Origin: Opitutaceae bacterium TAV5
GTDB lineage: Bacteria; Verrucomicrobiota; Verrucomicrobiia; Opitutales; Opitutaceae
Length of the DNA: 64,000 nucleotides
Direction of reading: 5' to 3'
NCBI GenBank assembly: GCA_000242935.3
Contig: CP007053.1
Span: 3,147,001-3,211,000 of the forward strand
The position numbers were made by a program, and so were the translations under genes. A model generated the notes under the pieces. It was not told the origin of the DNA. It was given only the letters and a program-made list of their open reading frames with translations, and did not search any database. How positions within the stretch are numbered: position 1 is the stretch's first letter; every line of letters starts with the position of its first letter. Shown one piece after another: positions 1 to 7,159 of the stretch.

Positions 1-55
1 GCCCCGCCGCCGTCGCTGATCTGTCCGGACGCTCTCTTCCTCCTTCCCATTGCCC

Positions 56-1963
56 ATGACCCGTTTTCCATTCCCACTCCCCCGAATCACGGTCGTGTTC
101 GCCGGCCTTTGCCTCCTGACCTCCACCCTGCGCGCCGCCGCGCCGATCCCGGAGGCGCCACGTGAAAACACGGTGGCTCTCTTCGGCCCTGCGGTGGCCG
201 AGGGGCGCAACGTCGCCCTGCGCGAGGACTCCGCGGCCTACACCGGCCGGCATGTCTCGCCGCGCAGGAACTACGAGATCCTCGCCACGGCGTCGCTGCC
301 CCACGGCGGCGACGTGCTGCACGTGTGGGTGCGCTACCGCGGCCTCGCCCTCCAGATGAAGGCGCGGGTGGAGGGCAAGACCGTCGAGTTTCCCTGGAAC
401 TGGACCCGCAATCCCGACCGGTTTGCGTGGCGCCACGTCGGCGCCTTCCCGCGCGAGCAGCTCGGCGAGGGCGTGCTGTTTCTCTGCGACACCAAGCGCG
501 AGGACAACAGCGGCATCGACGCGCTGGTGATCACCGCCGACGCCGCCTGGGCGCCGCCCGGGGCGACCAGGCCGCGGCCGCAGGCCGTCGCGACGCCCCC
601 GGTGAACCCCGATGCGCCCGACGCGGCCAACGCCACCGTGCAGGCGACCGTTGCGGTGATCGAGGAATCGTCCGAGCCGGGCGAAGCCGCGGTCGCGATC
701 GACTGGTCCGCCATTGGCCCGCGGGTCGAGCCTTTCATCTATTCGCTCAACAATTTCCGCGGACACAGCGTCGCGCGCATGTCCGAGACCACCTGGCACG
801 ACGGCCACGCCTACATGGGCACGCGGCTCATGCGCCTGCACAGCTCCGGTCTGGTCCGCAGCTGGTTCGACGAGGAGACCAAGGACTGGAAATACGACGC
901 CGTCGCCGCCGCGCTCGTCGCCGGCACGCCGCCGACGGGCGCCGTGCGCATGATCTGCCTCAACTCCTGGCCCGCCTCCTTCGACGCCGACGAGGACGGC
1001 CGCCTCGACTCCGATCGCATCGACGACTTTGCCCGCCTCTGCGCCGACCTCGTGCGCTTCGTCAACATCGAGCGGCGCATCGGCATCCTCTACTGGGAGG
1101 TGACCAACGAGAAGGACTTCGCTTACTGGCGGAAGCCGCGCAACAACAATCAGCCCGACGTCGCCGCGTTCGCCCGCATCTACAACCAGGCCGCGGCCGC
1201 CATGCGAGCGGTCGATCCCACGATCAGGATCGGCGGCCCCGCCGCCTGCAGCCCGTTGCCGGTGGAGCCGCTGGTCGAGTTCGCCCGGCTCACCCACGAG
1301 CAGCTCGATTTCTTCTCCTTTCACCACTACGCCACCGGCAGCAACACGGACAGCGACCAGACCATCTACGAGAAGGCGATCGTCATGGCCTCCGACTCGG
1401 GTGACCTCATCCGCCGGATCAACGCCGCGCTGCGCCCGCACACCGGCAAGATTCTCGAGTATCACCTCAACGAATACAACATCTGCTATAGCTGGCGCGT
1501 GCCCGAGCCGCGCATGACGAACCACAAGGGCGCGGTGTTCGACGCGCTTTCGCTCATCTCCTACGCGCAGGTGCCCGGCCTCACCGCGACCAACGCCTGG
1601 AACGACCAGGACGGCGTTTACGGCAAGATGAACAACCAGGGCGATCTCCGGCCCGCCGCCCACGTTTACCACTACTTCAACCGCCTGCTGCAAGGCTCCC
1701 GCGCCACGGTCTCCACCAGCGACGAGAAGACCGTGGTGCCCTTCGCGATCGCCGACGGCAGCGAGGGCCGGCCCGCCTTCGTCCTCGTCAACCGCACCAA
1801 CGGCGAGCAGACGGTCACGCTCACCGAGACTCCGGTCACGTCCGGCTCGTGGCGGGTCGCCTCGATCGCCGCCGAGGGGCTTCTTCCCGAGACCGCGGCC
1901 TCGCCCTTTGCCGCGCCCGTGACCCTCGCGCCCCACAGCGTCAATTTCTACTGGATCAACTGA
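56..1963 (+). CDS. Exported clan-A glycoside hydrolase (GH39-like)
   Basis: A 635-residue secreted protein. The N-terminus (FPFPLPRITVVFAGLCLLTS, then RAAA) is a signal peptide. Residues about 30-190 form a beta-rich domain, followed by an Ala/Pro linker and a TIM-barrel region with an N-terminal strand resembling GH39/GH5-type clan-A enzymes. WEVTNEKD places a probable acid/base Glu at about residue 352, and LNEYNICY a probable nucleophile Glu at about 473. The C-terminal 90 residues look like the small beta domain that follows many such barrels. Substrate cannot be read from sequence. I chose ATG at 56; an in-frame TTG at 50 is the alternative. It converges on the sialate esterase gene. A degraded copy of related sequence lies at 3941-4204. 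Confidence 0.8.
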   Translation: MTRFPFPLPRITVVFAGLCLLTSTLRAAAPIPEAPRENTVALFGPAVAEGRNVALREDSAAYTGRHVSPRRNYEILATASLPHGGDVLHVWVRYRGLALQMKARVEGKTVEFPWNWTRNPDRFAWRHVGAFPREQLGEGVLFLCDTKREDNSGIDALVITADAAWAPPGATRPRPQAVATPPVNPDAPDAANATVQATVAVIEESSEPGEAAVAIDWSAIGPRVEPFIYSLNNFRGHSVARMSETTWHDGHAYMGTRLMRLHSSGLVRSWFDEETKDWKYDAVAAALVAGTPPTGAVRMICLNSWPASFDADEDGRLDSDRIDDFARLCADLVRFVNIERRIGILYWEVTNEKDFAYWRKPRNNNQPDVAAFARIYNQAAAAMRAVDPTIRIGGPAACSPLPVEPLVEFARLTHEQLDFFSFHHYATGSNTDSDQTIYEKAIVMASDSGDLIRRINAALRPHTGKILEYHLNEYNICYSWRVPEPRMTNHKGAVFDALSLISYAQVPGLTATNAWNDQDGVYGKMNNQGDLRPAAHVYHYFNRLLQGSRATVSTSDEKTVVPFAIADGSEGRPAFVLVNRTNGEQTVTLTETPVTSGSWRVASIAAEGLLPETAASPFAAPVTLAPHSVNFYWIN

Positions 1964-2169
1964 CGGTTCCCGTGTCCGTCCATGCCCAAAACCACAGTCA
2001 TCGCACCCCCGCCGCCCGGTGACACCCCCGTTCCGACTACCGTCGGCGGCTCCGCGAGCTTTCGGCCGGCCGTTTCGACTCTCCGCGTCGCGAGGAAAAA
2101 TTGCGGGCTTTGAACGAGGCGCCGGGGGACTTTTGGAGCGAGTTTTCAGGTCCGGACGCAGGACCGGCT

Positions 2170-3684
2170 TTACAGGTGTCGCTGGAAGGGGACGGCGGGG
2201 AGTCCCTCCCTGTTGAAGAGGCCGGCGACGGGGGCATCGCGCCAGGCGTAGCGCACGGTGACGGGCACGGGGACGTCCGCGCTGGTGACGAGGACCGTGT
2301 CACCCTCGATCCTGGCCTCGGCGGGCTTGAAGACCTTGTCCTCGCCGGCGAGCTCGAAGCCGTAGAGTTCGTTGAGCGGGGCGATGAGACCACCGGCGGT
2401 CTCGGTGAAGCTTACGCGGAGGCCGGCGTCGGCGCGTTCGACCTTGGCGAAGACGGGACCGCTGTCGGGCATCGCGACGCCGTAGGTGCGGTTGAGGGCG
2501 AGACGGGCGAGGCGGCGGCCGACGTCCTGTTTATTGCCGGGATGGATGTTCCGGCTGTTGCCGATGTCGAGGATGACGGCCTGGCCGGTGGCAGGCAGGG
2601 CGAGGGTTTGCGTCTGCGCCTCGCGGAGGAGCGCCCAATGGATGCCCGCGGGGCTGCCGTGGTTGGCGAGCTGGACCCAGTAGAAGGGGAAGTCGCCTTG
2701 TCCGAACTTCGAGCGCCAGCCCGCGATCATGGCGGGGAAGAGTTCGCGATATTCGGAGTGACGGCCGATATTGGACTCGCCCTGATACCAGATGGCGCCG
2801 CGGAGGGCATAGGGGACGAGCGGGTGAATCATGGCGTTGTAGAGGCCGGAGGGGGTGGAGGAGCTGCCAGGGCCCCTTGGGCCCCTGGGCTGGCGCTTGG
2901 CGAAGGGCTGGCCGGCGGCTTTGGCGGCGTCGCGCTCCTGTTTCCATGCGGCGACGGCGGCGGCGTGTCTGGCCTTGGCCTCGGGGTAGTCGGCGAGGGC
3001 CTTGGCCCAGCGTTCGTGGACGGCCCGGAAGGGGGCGCCGTTGGAGGGATGCAGCGAGTCGGAGTCGATCCAGCCTTCGATGAGGGAACCGCTCCAGTTG
3101 CTGCCGATGATCCCTACGGGGACGCCGGTGACTTCGTGGATGTCTTTGGCGAAGTAGTAGCCGACGGCGGTGAAGCCGCCGGTGGTCTCGGGGCCGGCGA
3201 CCTGCCAGGCGGCCCCCTCGATAGCCACGGTGTCGGCGGGAGCCTCGGCGACGGTCCTCCTGATCTTGATGTGGCGGATGAGCGGGAGTCGGGCCGAGGC
3301 GGGGATGCTGAGGGCCTGGTCGTAGGTCTTCTTGACGTTCCACGCCATGTTGGACTGGCCGGAGGCGATCCAGACCTCGCCGACGACGACATTGGCGAGG
3401 GTGAGGGTGTTGTCGCCACGGATGACGAGGTCGGAGCCCTCGTGGCGGGCGGGGAGGGCGGCGAGGGTGACGCTCCACCGGCCGGAGGCGTCGGCGGTGG
3501 TGGCGACGGTCTGGCCGGCGAAGGTCACGGTGACCTTCTCGCCGGGAGCGGCCTTGCCCCAGACTGGGACGGGCTTCTCGCGCTGGAGGACGGCGTTGTC
3601 GGTGAACAACGGCGCGGGGACGACGTCGGCGCGCAGGTGGGCGCCGAGGCCCAGCAGGGCCAGGAGGGTGAGGGTAATGCGCAT
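2170..3684 (-). CDS. Sialate O-acetylesterase-like SGNH hydrolase
   Basis: A 504-residue exported esterase of the SGNH/GDSL sialate O-acetylesterase family, which removes acetyl groups from sialic acids or other acetylated sugars. It starts with a signal peptide (MRITLTLLALLGLGAHLRAD), then a beta domain, then the catalytic block I motif ASGQSNM with the probable nucleophile Ser111. WYQGESN is the conserved second block, and the catalytic Asp-x-x-His pair is likely within the segment around KQDVGRRLA (NIHPGNKQD). The frame stays open 74 codons upstream, but that extension has no protein-like character and the signal peptide fixes the start at 3684. The sialic acid pair at 38.3-40.5 kb could supply a pathway context, although the true substrate may be a plant glycan. 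Confidence 0.85.
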   Translation of the reverse strand: MRITLTLLALLGLGAHLRADVVPAPLFTDNAVLQREKPVPVWGKAAPGEKVTVTFAGQTVATTADASGRWSVTLAALPARHEGSDLVIRGDNTLTLANVVVGEVWIASGQSNMAWNVKKTYDQALSIPASARLPLIRHIKIRRTVAEAPADTVAIEGAAWQVAGPETTGGFTAVGYYFAKDIHEVTGVPVGIIGSNWSGSLIEGWIDSDSLHPSNGAPFRAVHERWAKALADYPEAKARHAAAVAAWKQERDAAKAAGQPFAKRQPRGPRGPGSSSTPSGLYNAMIHPLVPYALRGAIWYQGESNIGRHSEYRELFPAMIAGWRSKFGQGDFPFYWVQLANHGSPAGIHWALLREAQTQTLALPATGQAVILDIGNSRNIHPGNKQDVGRRLARLALNRTYGVAMPDSGPVFAKVERADAGLRVSFTETAGGLIAPLNELYGFELAGEDKVFKPAEARIEGDTVLVTSADVPVPVTVRYAWRDAPVAGLFNREGLPAVPFQRHL

Positions 3685-3940
3685 GATGGAGAGCGGTGAA
3701 GTCTGCCACCGCACCGTAGGCCCCCGGCACCCATGGTGCCAGCTTTCGAGTCCGCTCACTGGTGCGGAGCGCCTCCCGCCCTCCCCCCCGACCGCTCTCC
3801 TCCACTGGATATCCTTCCATGAGGCTCCACAGGCGGCTATAGTCCCGGCATCGCAATAGACACGGCCCGTTTTCCCGCAGACAGACGTTCCCGCGCGGGG
3901 AATCACCTTCGCTCACGATCATCCGTTCGACCCGACCTGA

Positions 3941-4204
3941 GGTTTTTCGCCGGAACACCTGCGCCGGCTCGAGCCCGCCATCGACGAACCCGCGGATTTC
4001 ACCGCCTTCTGGCGCGCGACGTTCGACGAGGCGATGCGCGCCACTCTCTACAACGCCGCCGCCGTCGCCATGCGCGCCGTCGACCCCTCGATCAAGATTG
4101 GCGGCCCGTATGCCGCTCGCCCCGTCGACCTTGCCGCGCCTCTCCGGCTCGCTCCGCACTCCGTCACTTTCTGTTGGCGTCATCCCGTTTCAGACAGCGA
4201 ATGA
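3941..4204 (+). pseudogene. Collapsed remnant of an esterase and a clan-A hydrolase
   Basis: Reading in one frame from just after a TGA at 3938 to a TGA at 4202 gives about 87 codons with no start. The first third (EPADFTAFWRATFDEA) resembles the N-terminus of acetyl xylan esterases. The next part (LYNAAAVAMRAVDPSIKIGG) closely matches the internal YNQAAAAMRAVDPTIRIGG of the hydrolase at 56-1963. The end (LAPHSVTFCW) matches that enzyme's C-terminus, LAPHSVNFYW. The pieces follow each other without the several hundred residues that should separate them. I infer a gene or gene pair collapsed by in-frame deletions. The similarity is seen directly; the history is inference. The 256 bases before it (3685-3940) hold only the esterase upstream region. 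Confidence 0.6.
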
Positions 4205-4289
4205 GGTGAAAGCCGAAACGGGCAGGGCTGGGAGTGGCAAGCGGGGGCGCCCTGTACGTATGACGCGCTGCGGAAGCCATCGCCATCGC

Positions 4290-4318
4290 TTGACGTGCTC
4301 CGTCGTGTGCTCTACGTA
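4290..4318 (+). promoter_or_regulatory. Candidate promoter of the Phd/RelE pair
   Basis: TTGACG at 4290-4295 and TACGTA at 4313-4318 are separated by exactly 17 bp and end 8 bp before the antitoxin start, which is preceded by AAGAGG. The -35 box is good and the -10 box weak. Assigned by pattern only. Confidence 0.35.
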
Positions 4319-4326
4319 GCAAGAGG

Positions 4327-4572
4327 ATGAAAACCACGTATTCAGTCACAGAAGCGCAGGCCAGCCTCCCGAAACTGGTGAAACAGGCTGACGGGGAGGT
4401 CCTGACGATCGAGCGACGGGGAGAGGTGGCTGCTTACCTGATTGGCCGGGACAGGATGGAGGCTATCGTCGAGACGATGGAGCTTCTGGCCAATCGTGAG
4501 TTTATGGATACACTGGCGAAGTATCGGGCCGGCAAACTGAAAATGAAGGCGCTTGCCGCTGCTCATGTATAA
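4327..4572 (+). CDS. Antitoxin of the Phd/YefM family
   Basis: An 81-residue protein with the Phd/YefM N-terminal DNA-binding fold: the SVTEAQASLPKLVKQADG segment and the strand VLTIERRGEVAAYLIG are typical of the family. The C-terminal part (KYRAGKLKMKALAAAHV) would wrap and neutralise the toxin. Such antitoxins normally bind their own promoter and repress the operon, with toxin as co-repressor. It overlaps the toxin gene by 8 bp (ATG at 4565, stop at 4570-4572), so translation is probably coupled. An AAGAGG ribosome binding site lies just before the start. Confidence 0.9.
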   Translation: MKTTYSVTEAQASLPKLVKQADGEVLTIERRGEVAAYLIGRDRMEAIVETMELLANREFMDTLAKYRAGKLKMKALAAAHV

Positions 4573-4864
4573 AGTCCGCATCTCGGAGCAGGTGGAGTTT
4601 TTCCTGCGGACACTCCCTCCCGGACCCAAACATGCGGTGCGTGAAGCCGTCGCGCGGCTGGCCTCGCAAAAGGGCCAGATCAAGGCACTGGAAAACGAAT
4701 TGTCCGGTTTCTGGCGTCTGCGTGTAGGGCGTTATCGTGTGATTTTTACCTATGCCCGACCCATGACGATCGACTGCCTTTTTGCCGAGGAGCGAAAGCT
4801 TGTGTACGAGGTTTTTGGCGAATTGATGAAAGAGAAACTGCAGGGGCAGCAGGAGAAGGAGTGA
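4565..4864 (+). CDS. RelE/ParE-superfamily toxin
   Basis: A 99-residue toxin. The motif FWRLRVGRYRVIFTY followed by ERKLVYEVF is characteristic of RelE-type ribosome-dependent mRNA interferases: the basic strand carries catalytic arginines, and the C-terminal aromatic residues contact the mRNA. ATG at 4565 is chosen over the in-frame TTG at 4553 because it gives the usual short overlap with the antitoxin. A 33-bp stretch of this gene (4709-4741) recurs at 5852-5884 with 29 of 33 identical bases, so part of a second relative has been left nearby. Cleavage activity itself is inferred from family membership. Confidence 0.88.
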   Translation: MYKVRISEQVEFFLRTLPPGPKHAVREAVARLASQKGQIKALENELSGFWRLRVGRYRVIFTYARPMTIDCLFAEERKLVYEVFGELMKEKLQGQQEKE

Positions 4865-4900
4865 CAGAAAGCCGGATTGTCACGTACGCCTCTCGCGTCC

Positions 4901-5728
4901 TCACTCGCCGGTTTCTTGTTTCTCGCGGCGCAGGAGCAGCACGAGGCTGACGCCGAAGATCGCGATCGTCAGGAGCATGAGGCCGCCGACGAGGGGAGGG
5001 ATGCCGAGGCCCCGGTTGCCGCCGATGCGGGGACGGGGCTGGCGCGACCAGAGGGATTTTTCCGCGGGCGTGGGAATGTACTCGCCGATGGTCGTGCCCG
5101 GCGGGAGCGCTTCGAGGATGTTGGCCGTCCTGGCGCCGTCGGAAAACCGGATGAGTTGCCCGCCGCCATCCGTGAGGTTGCGGAAAAACTGGACGTTGCC
5201 GCCGAGAAACACGATGTGCCCGCCCTGTGTGCCGTAAGGGCTGTCGGCCGACCACGTGCCGTCGGTCCGGAGCCCGCGCGTCCAGCCGATGGGGGTGGTC
5301 GAGGGCATGGTTACGTGAAGTTCACCGAGCGGGACGGCAAAGGTCGGTTTGAGCGCCTTGAAGGAGGATGTCATCACCGGGATGCCATTGCTGTCGAGGC
5401 GGCGGTGCTGTTCCATCACGGTCGAAAGCGTGTGGTTGCCGGGGTTGGCCGGGTCCGCGTTGCTGGACCAGATGGCGGCGTCATTGAGTCCACCGCCGTA
5501 AGCAAGGAGCGCGGCGTAGTCGTGCAGGTTGGACGCGCGGGGGAGCTGGTCGTTGTTGTCGGTCGCGTAGATGAGCGAGGCCTGGCCGACCTGCCGGAGG
5601 TTGCTGGCATCGACCATGAAGACCGAAGTGGATCGCGTGGTGGCCATGGCAAGGGCCGGGTGGGCGAAGAGGGCAAACAGGCAGGCGAGGATAAACGGCG
5701 AAAGGCGGAAGGCGGGCGAGGGTCGCAT
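4901..5728 (-). CDS. Exported pseudopilin-like protein with C-terminal membrane anchor
   Basis: A 275-residue protein. The segment DASNLRQVGQASLIYATDNN resembles the region just after the hydrophobic helix of the DUF1559/H-X9-DG type pseudopilins abundant in Planctomycetota and Verrucomicrobiota, and GGHIVFLGGNVQFF resembles their end motif. The start is different: no prepilin peptidase motif (G-F-T-L-I-E) is present, and there is instead an ordinary signal peptide (FILACLFALFAHPALA). The C-terminus has a transmembrane helix (LMLLTIAIFGVSLVLLL) and basic residues. So the pilin-like globular domain appears to be exported and anchored from the other end. Start at 5728 is set by the signal peptide; the frame is open 72 codons further. 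Function unknown. Confidence 0.7.
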   Translation of the reverse strand: MRPSPAFRLSPFILACLFALFAHPALAMATTRSTSVFMVDASNLRQVGQASLIYATDNNDQLPRASNLHDYAALLAYGGGLNDAAIWSSNADPANPGNHTLSTVMEQHRRLDSNGIPVMTSSFKALKPTFAVPLGELHVTMPSTTPIGWTRGLRTDGTWSADSPYGTQGGHIVFLGGNVQFFRNLTDGGGQLIRFSDGARTANILEALPPGTTIGEYIPTPAEKSLWSRQPRPRIGGNRGLGIPPLVGGLMLLTIAIFGVSLVLLLRREKQETGE

Positions 5729-5797
5729 GGCGGGGAGAAAACCGGATGAAAGGGTTCCGGTCTTCACGGGGCGGGGCAATTCGAAAGATTCCGGAAT

Positions 5798-5851
5798 ACT
5801 TCCACCCTTGCTCGTGGTCGCGGTCAGCGACTCTCGCCGGTGACCGGTTCG
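5798..5851. repeat. 54-bp direct repeat, left copy
   Basis: Matches 7106-7159 in 52 of 54 positions. The right copy covers the last codons and stop of the BNR-repeat gene (7132-9330, minus strand), so this left copy is a stray duplicate of a gene 3' end. The two copies bracket 1,254 bases that contain the AbrB/VapC pair. Confidence 0.9.
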
Positions 5852-5884
5852 TTCTGGCGTCTGCGTGTGGAGCGTTACCGTGTA
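5852..5884 (+). pseudogene. Fragment of a RelE-type toxin gene
   Basis: Eleven codons reading FWRLRVERYRV, against FWRLRVGRYRV in the toxin at 4565-4864. The DNA matches 4709-4741 in 29 of 33 positions, the first 17 being identical. It abuts the left 54-bp repeat directly, and no start, antitoxin or remainder of the gene follows. Confidence 0.65.
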
Positions 5885-5894
5885 ACAGCCCCGA

Positions 5895-6240
5895 TCAGAG
5901 GCCGTTTTGCCCGGACAGGATTTGCTTGCGCATGTGGGCCTCAATCGCCTGCCGGGTGCGGGCCGCCGCCGCTTTTTTTCCCCGTTGCAGCATTTCGGGC
6001 GTCCATCCTGGCCGCAATTTCGCCTCCGTCGGCTTCGACTGCGCGTTTGATTGTGCTGTCTTTGTCAGCATAACGTTCGGCAACATTTTCGGGGGCGTTG
6101 AAAAAGTCAACGCCATGCCCGACCTGCCGGATGTCTTCTTTGCGTCCGCGACTATCGAAAACGAGAATTTCAACGGAAGGTTCCCTTGCCTTCGCCTCCG
6201 TCAAGATTTGCGACAGGTGGCAGGAGGCTTCCCTTGCCAT
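5895..6240 (-). pseudogene. Possible broken small gene, unrecognised
   Basis: Two minus-strand frames look partly protein-like. One starts at 6240 (MAREASCHLSQILTEAKARE and onward, 99 codons to 5941). The other ends at 5895 with GWTPEMLQRGKKAAAARTRQ and a basic helical tail. Neither is convincing alone; a single gene with a frameshift near 6000-6180 would reconcile them. No family is recognised. The region lies between the 54-bp repeats, where decayed mobile or toxin-antitoxin material is expected. It may equally be non-coding. Confidence 0.25.
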
Positions 6241-6242
6241 TT

Positions 6243-6264
6243 GACATGATATTCCGACATGATA
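6243..6264 (+). promoter_or_regulatory. Tandem operator candidate of the AbrB/VapC pair
   Basis: Two exact copies of GACATGATA (6243-6251 and 6256-6264) start 13 bp apart and end 11 bp before the antitoxin start. TTGACA at 6241-6246 overlaps the first copy and could be a -35 box. Direct repeats over a promoter are a plausible autorepression site for an AbrB-type antitoxin; binding is inferred. Confidence 0.5.
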
Positions 6265-6275
6265 ACGTCCGCATT

Positions 6276-6536
6276 ATGCCGATCACCGCCACCCTGACCG
6301 AACGCGGTCAAATATCCATTCCGGCCTCCCTTCGACGGACCATGCGCCTGCGGCCCGGGCAACAACTGCAATGGGAGCAGATTTCTCCCACTGAATTTCG
6401 GGTGATTGTCGCCCGGGCAAATCCACCCGGTCCCCTGTCTGTCCTGGGCTATGCGCGCAGGCTGGAAGGCAGGAGCAAACCCCGCCGCACGCAGGACTGG
6501 ATGCGTGAACTGCGCGCAGGGGAGAAGGGCGTCTGA
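6276..6536 (+). CDS. AbrB/SpoVT-fold antitoxin (VapB-type)
   Basis: An 86-residue protein. Residues 1-45 (ATLTERGQISIPASLRRTM, then LRPGQQLQWE) form the swapped-hairpin AbrB/MazE DNA-binding domain. The C-terminal RSKPRRTQDWMRELR segment is the likely toxin-binding tail. The start at 6276 is set by this domain; the frame extends 30 codons upstream without similarity to it. One base separates its stop from the toxin start, so the pair is clearly an operon. It would bind its own promoter, where two GACATGATA repeats are visible. Confidence 0.88.
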   Translation: MPITATLTERGQISIPASLRRTMRLRPGQQLQWEQISPTEFRVIVARANPPGPLSVLGYARRLEGRSKPRRTQDWMRELRAGEKGV

Positions 6537-6537
6537 T

Positions 6538-6945
6538 ATGTGGATTGTGGATACGTGTGTGGTGATCGACGTTTTCGAAAATGATCCGCAATTCGGGCAA
6601 GCATCTGCACGCTTGTTGCAAAAACTGTTGCCGCAGGGATTGGCCGTCAGCCCTGTGACCATGGTGGAGCTTTCCGCCGCGTTTTCGGGAGACTTGAACG
6701 AACAAAAGCAATTTCTCGATCAAGCAGGTATTTCATATGCGGAATCCTGGACGTCGCTGGATACGGAGGCAGCGCATCAGGCATGGAACCTTTATGTGGG
6801 AGCCCGCCGCAAGCGGCAGACGCCCAGGCGTCCCGTGGCCGATCTTCTTATCGGAGGTTTTGCCAGCAATCGTGACGGACTCGTCACCCGGAATCCGAAT
6901 GACTTCACGCGGTGGTATCCGTCGCTCGTTGTCCGTGAACCATAA
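6538..6945 (+). CDS. PIN-domain toxin (VapC family)
   Basis: A 135-residue PIN-domain ribonuclease. The expected acidic residues are present: MWIVDTCVVIDVF (first Asp, residue 5), MVELSAAF (Glu), PVADLLIGGFA (Asp) and RNPNDFTRW (Asp). VapC toxins coordinate Mg2+ with these residues and cut tRNA or rRNA. The ATG at 6538 follows the antitoxin stop by one base. This is the only intact gene pair between the 54-bp repeats. The RNA target cannot be predicted. Confidence 0.9.
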   Translation: MWIVDTCVVIDVFENDPQFGQASARLLQKLLPQGLAVSPVTMVELSAAFSGDLNEQKQFLDQAGISYAESWTSLDTEAAHQAWNLYVGARRKRQTPRRPVADLLIGGFASNRDGLVTRNPNDFTRWYPSLVVREP

Positions 6946-7105
6946 CGCAAGATCCGCCTGCAACGCCAATTCGAAAGGGAGGTTCCAGGGAAACATTGGA
7001 CACAGAGAACACAGAGCGCGGACACAGATGGCACCGAGGTCGAAAAGAAATACGATTGATTTTACTGAAATACGACTCGTTGAAAGTAATAGACTGAAAA
7101 CTACA

Positions 7106-7159
7106 ACTTCCACCCCTGCCCGTGGTCGCGGTCAGCGACTCTCGCCGGTGACCGGTTCG
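7106..7159. repeat. 54-bp direct repeat, right copy
   Basis: Second copy of the repeat at 5798-5851 (52 of 54 bases). It includes the last nine codons and stop of the BNR-repeat gene on the minus strand, plus 26 bases beyond it. The preceding bases (6946-7105) hold no gene, only a degenerate 'cacagagaacacagag' tract and two GAAATACGA copies 20 bp apart (7047 and 7067). Confidence 0.9.

Noticed and set aside
1982-2113. A 43-codon plus-strand frame (MPKTTVIAPP and so on) between the first two genes
   Set aside because: No ribosome site, no recognisable similarity, and low-complexity Pro/Thr content; more likely intergenic.
2101-3699. Long plus-strand frame opposite the sialate esterase
   Set aside because: Gly/Val/Asp-rich shadow typical of high-GC DNA; the minus-strand frame has the conserved esterase motifs and a signal peptide.
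6946-7105. Two GAAATACGA copies 20 bp apart as an operator
   Set aside because: They lie between two gene ends with no promoter in reach; kept only as a note.
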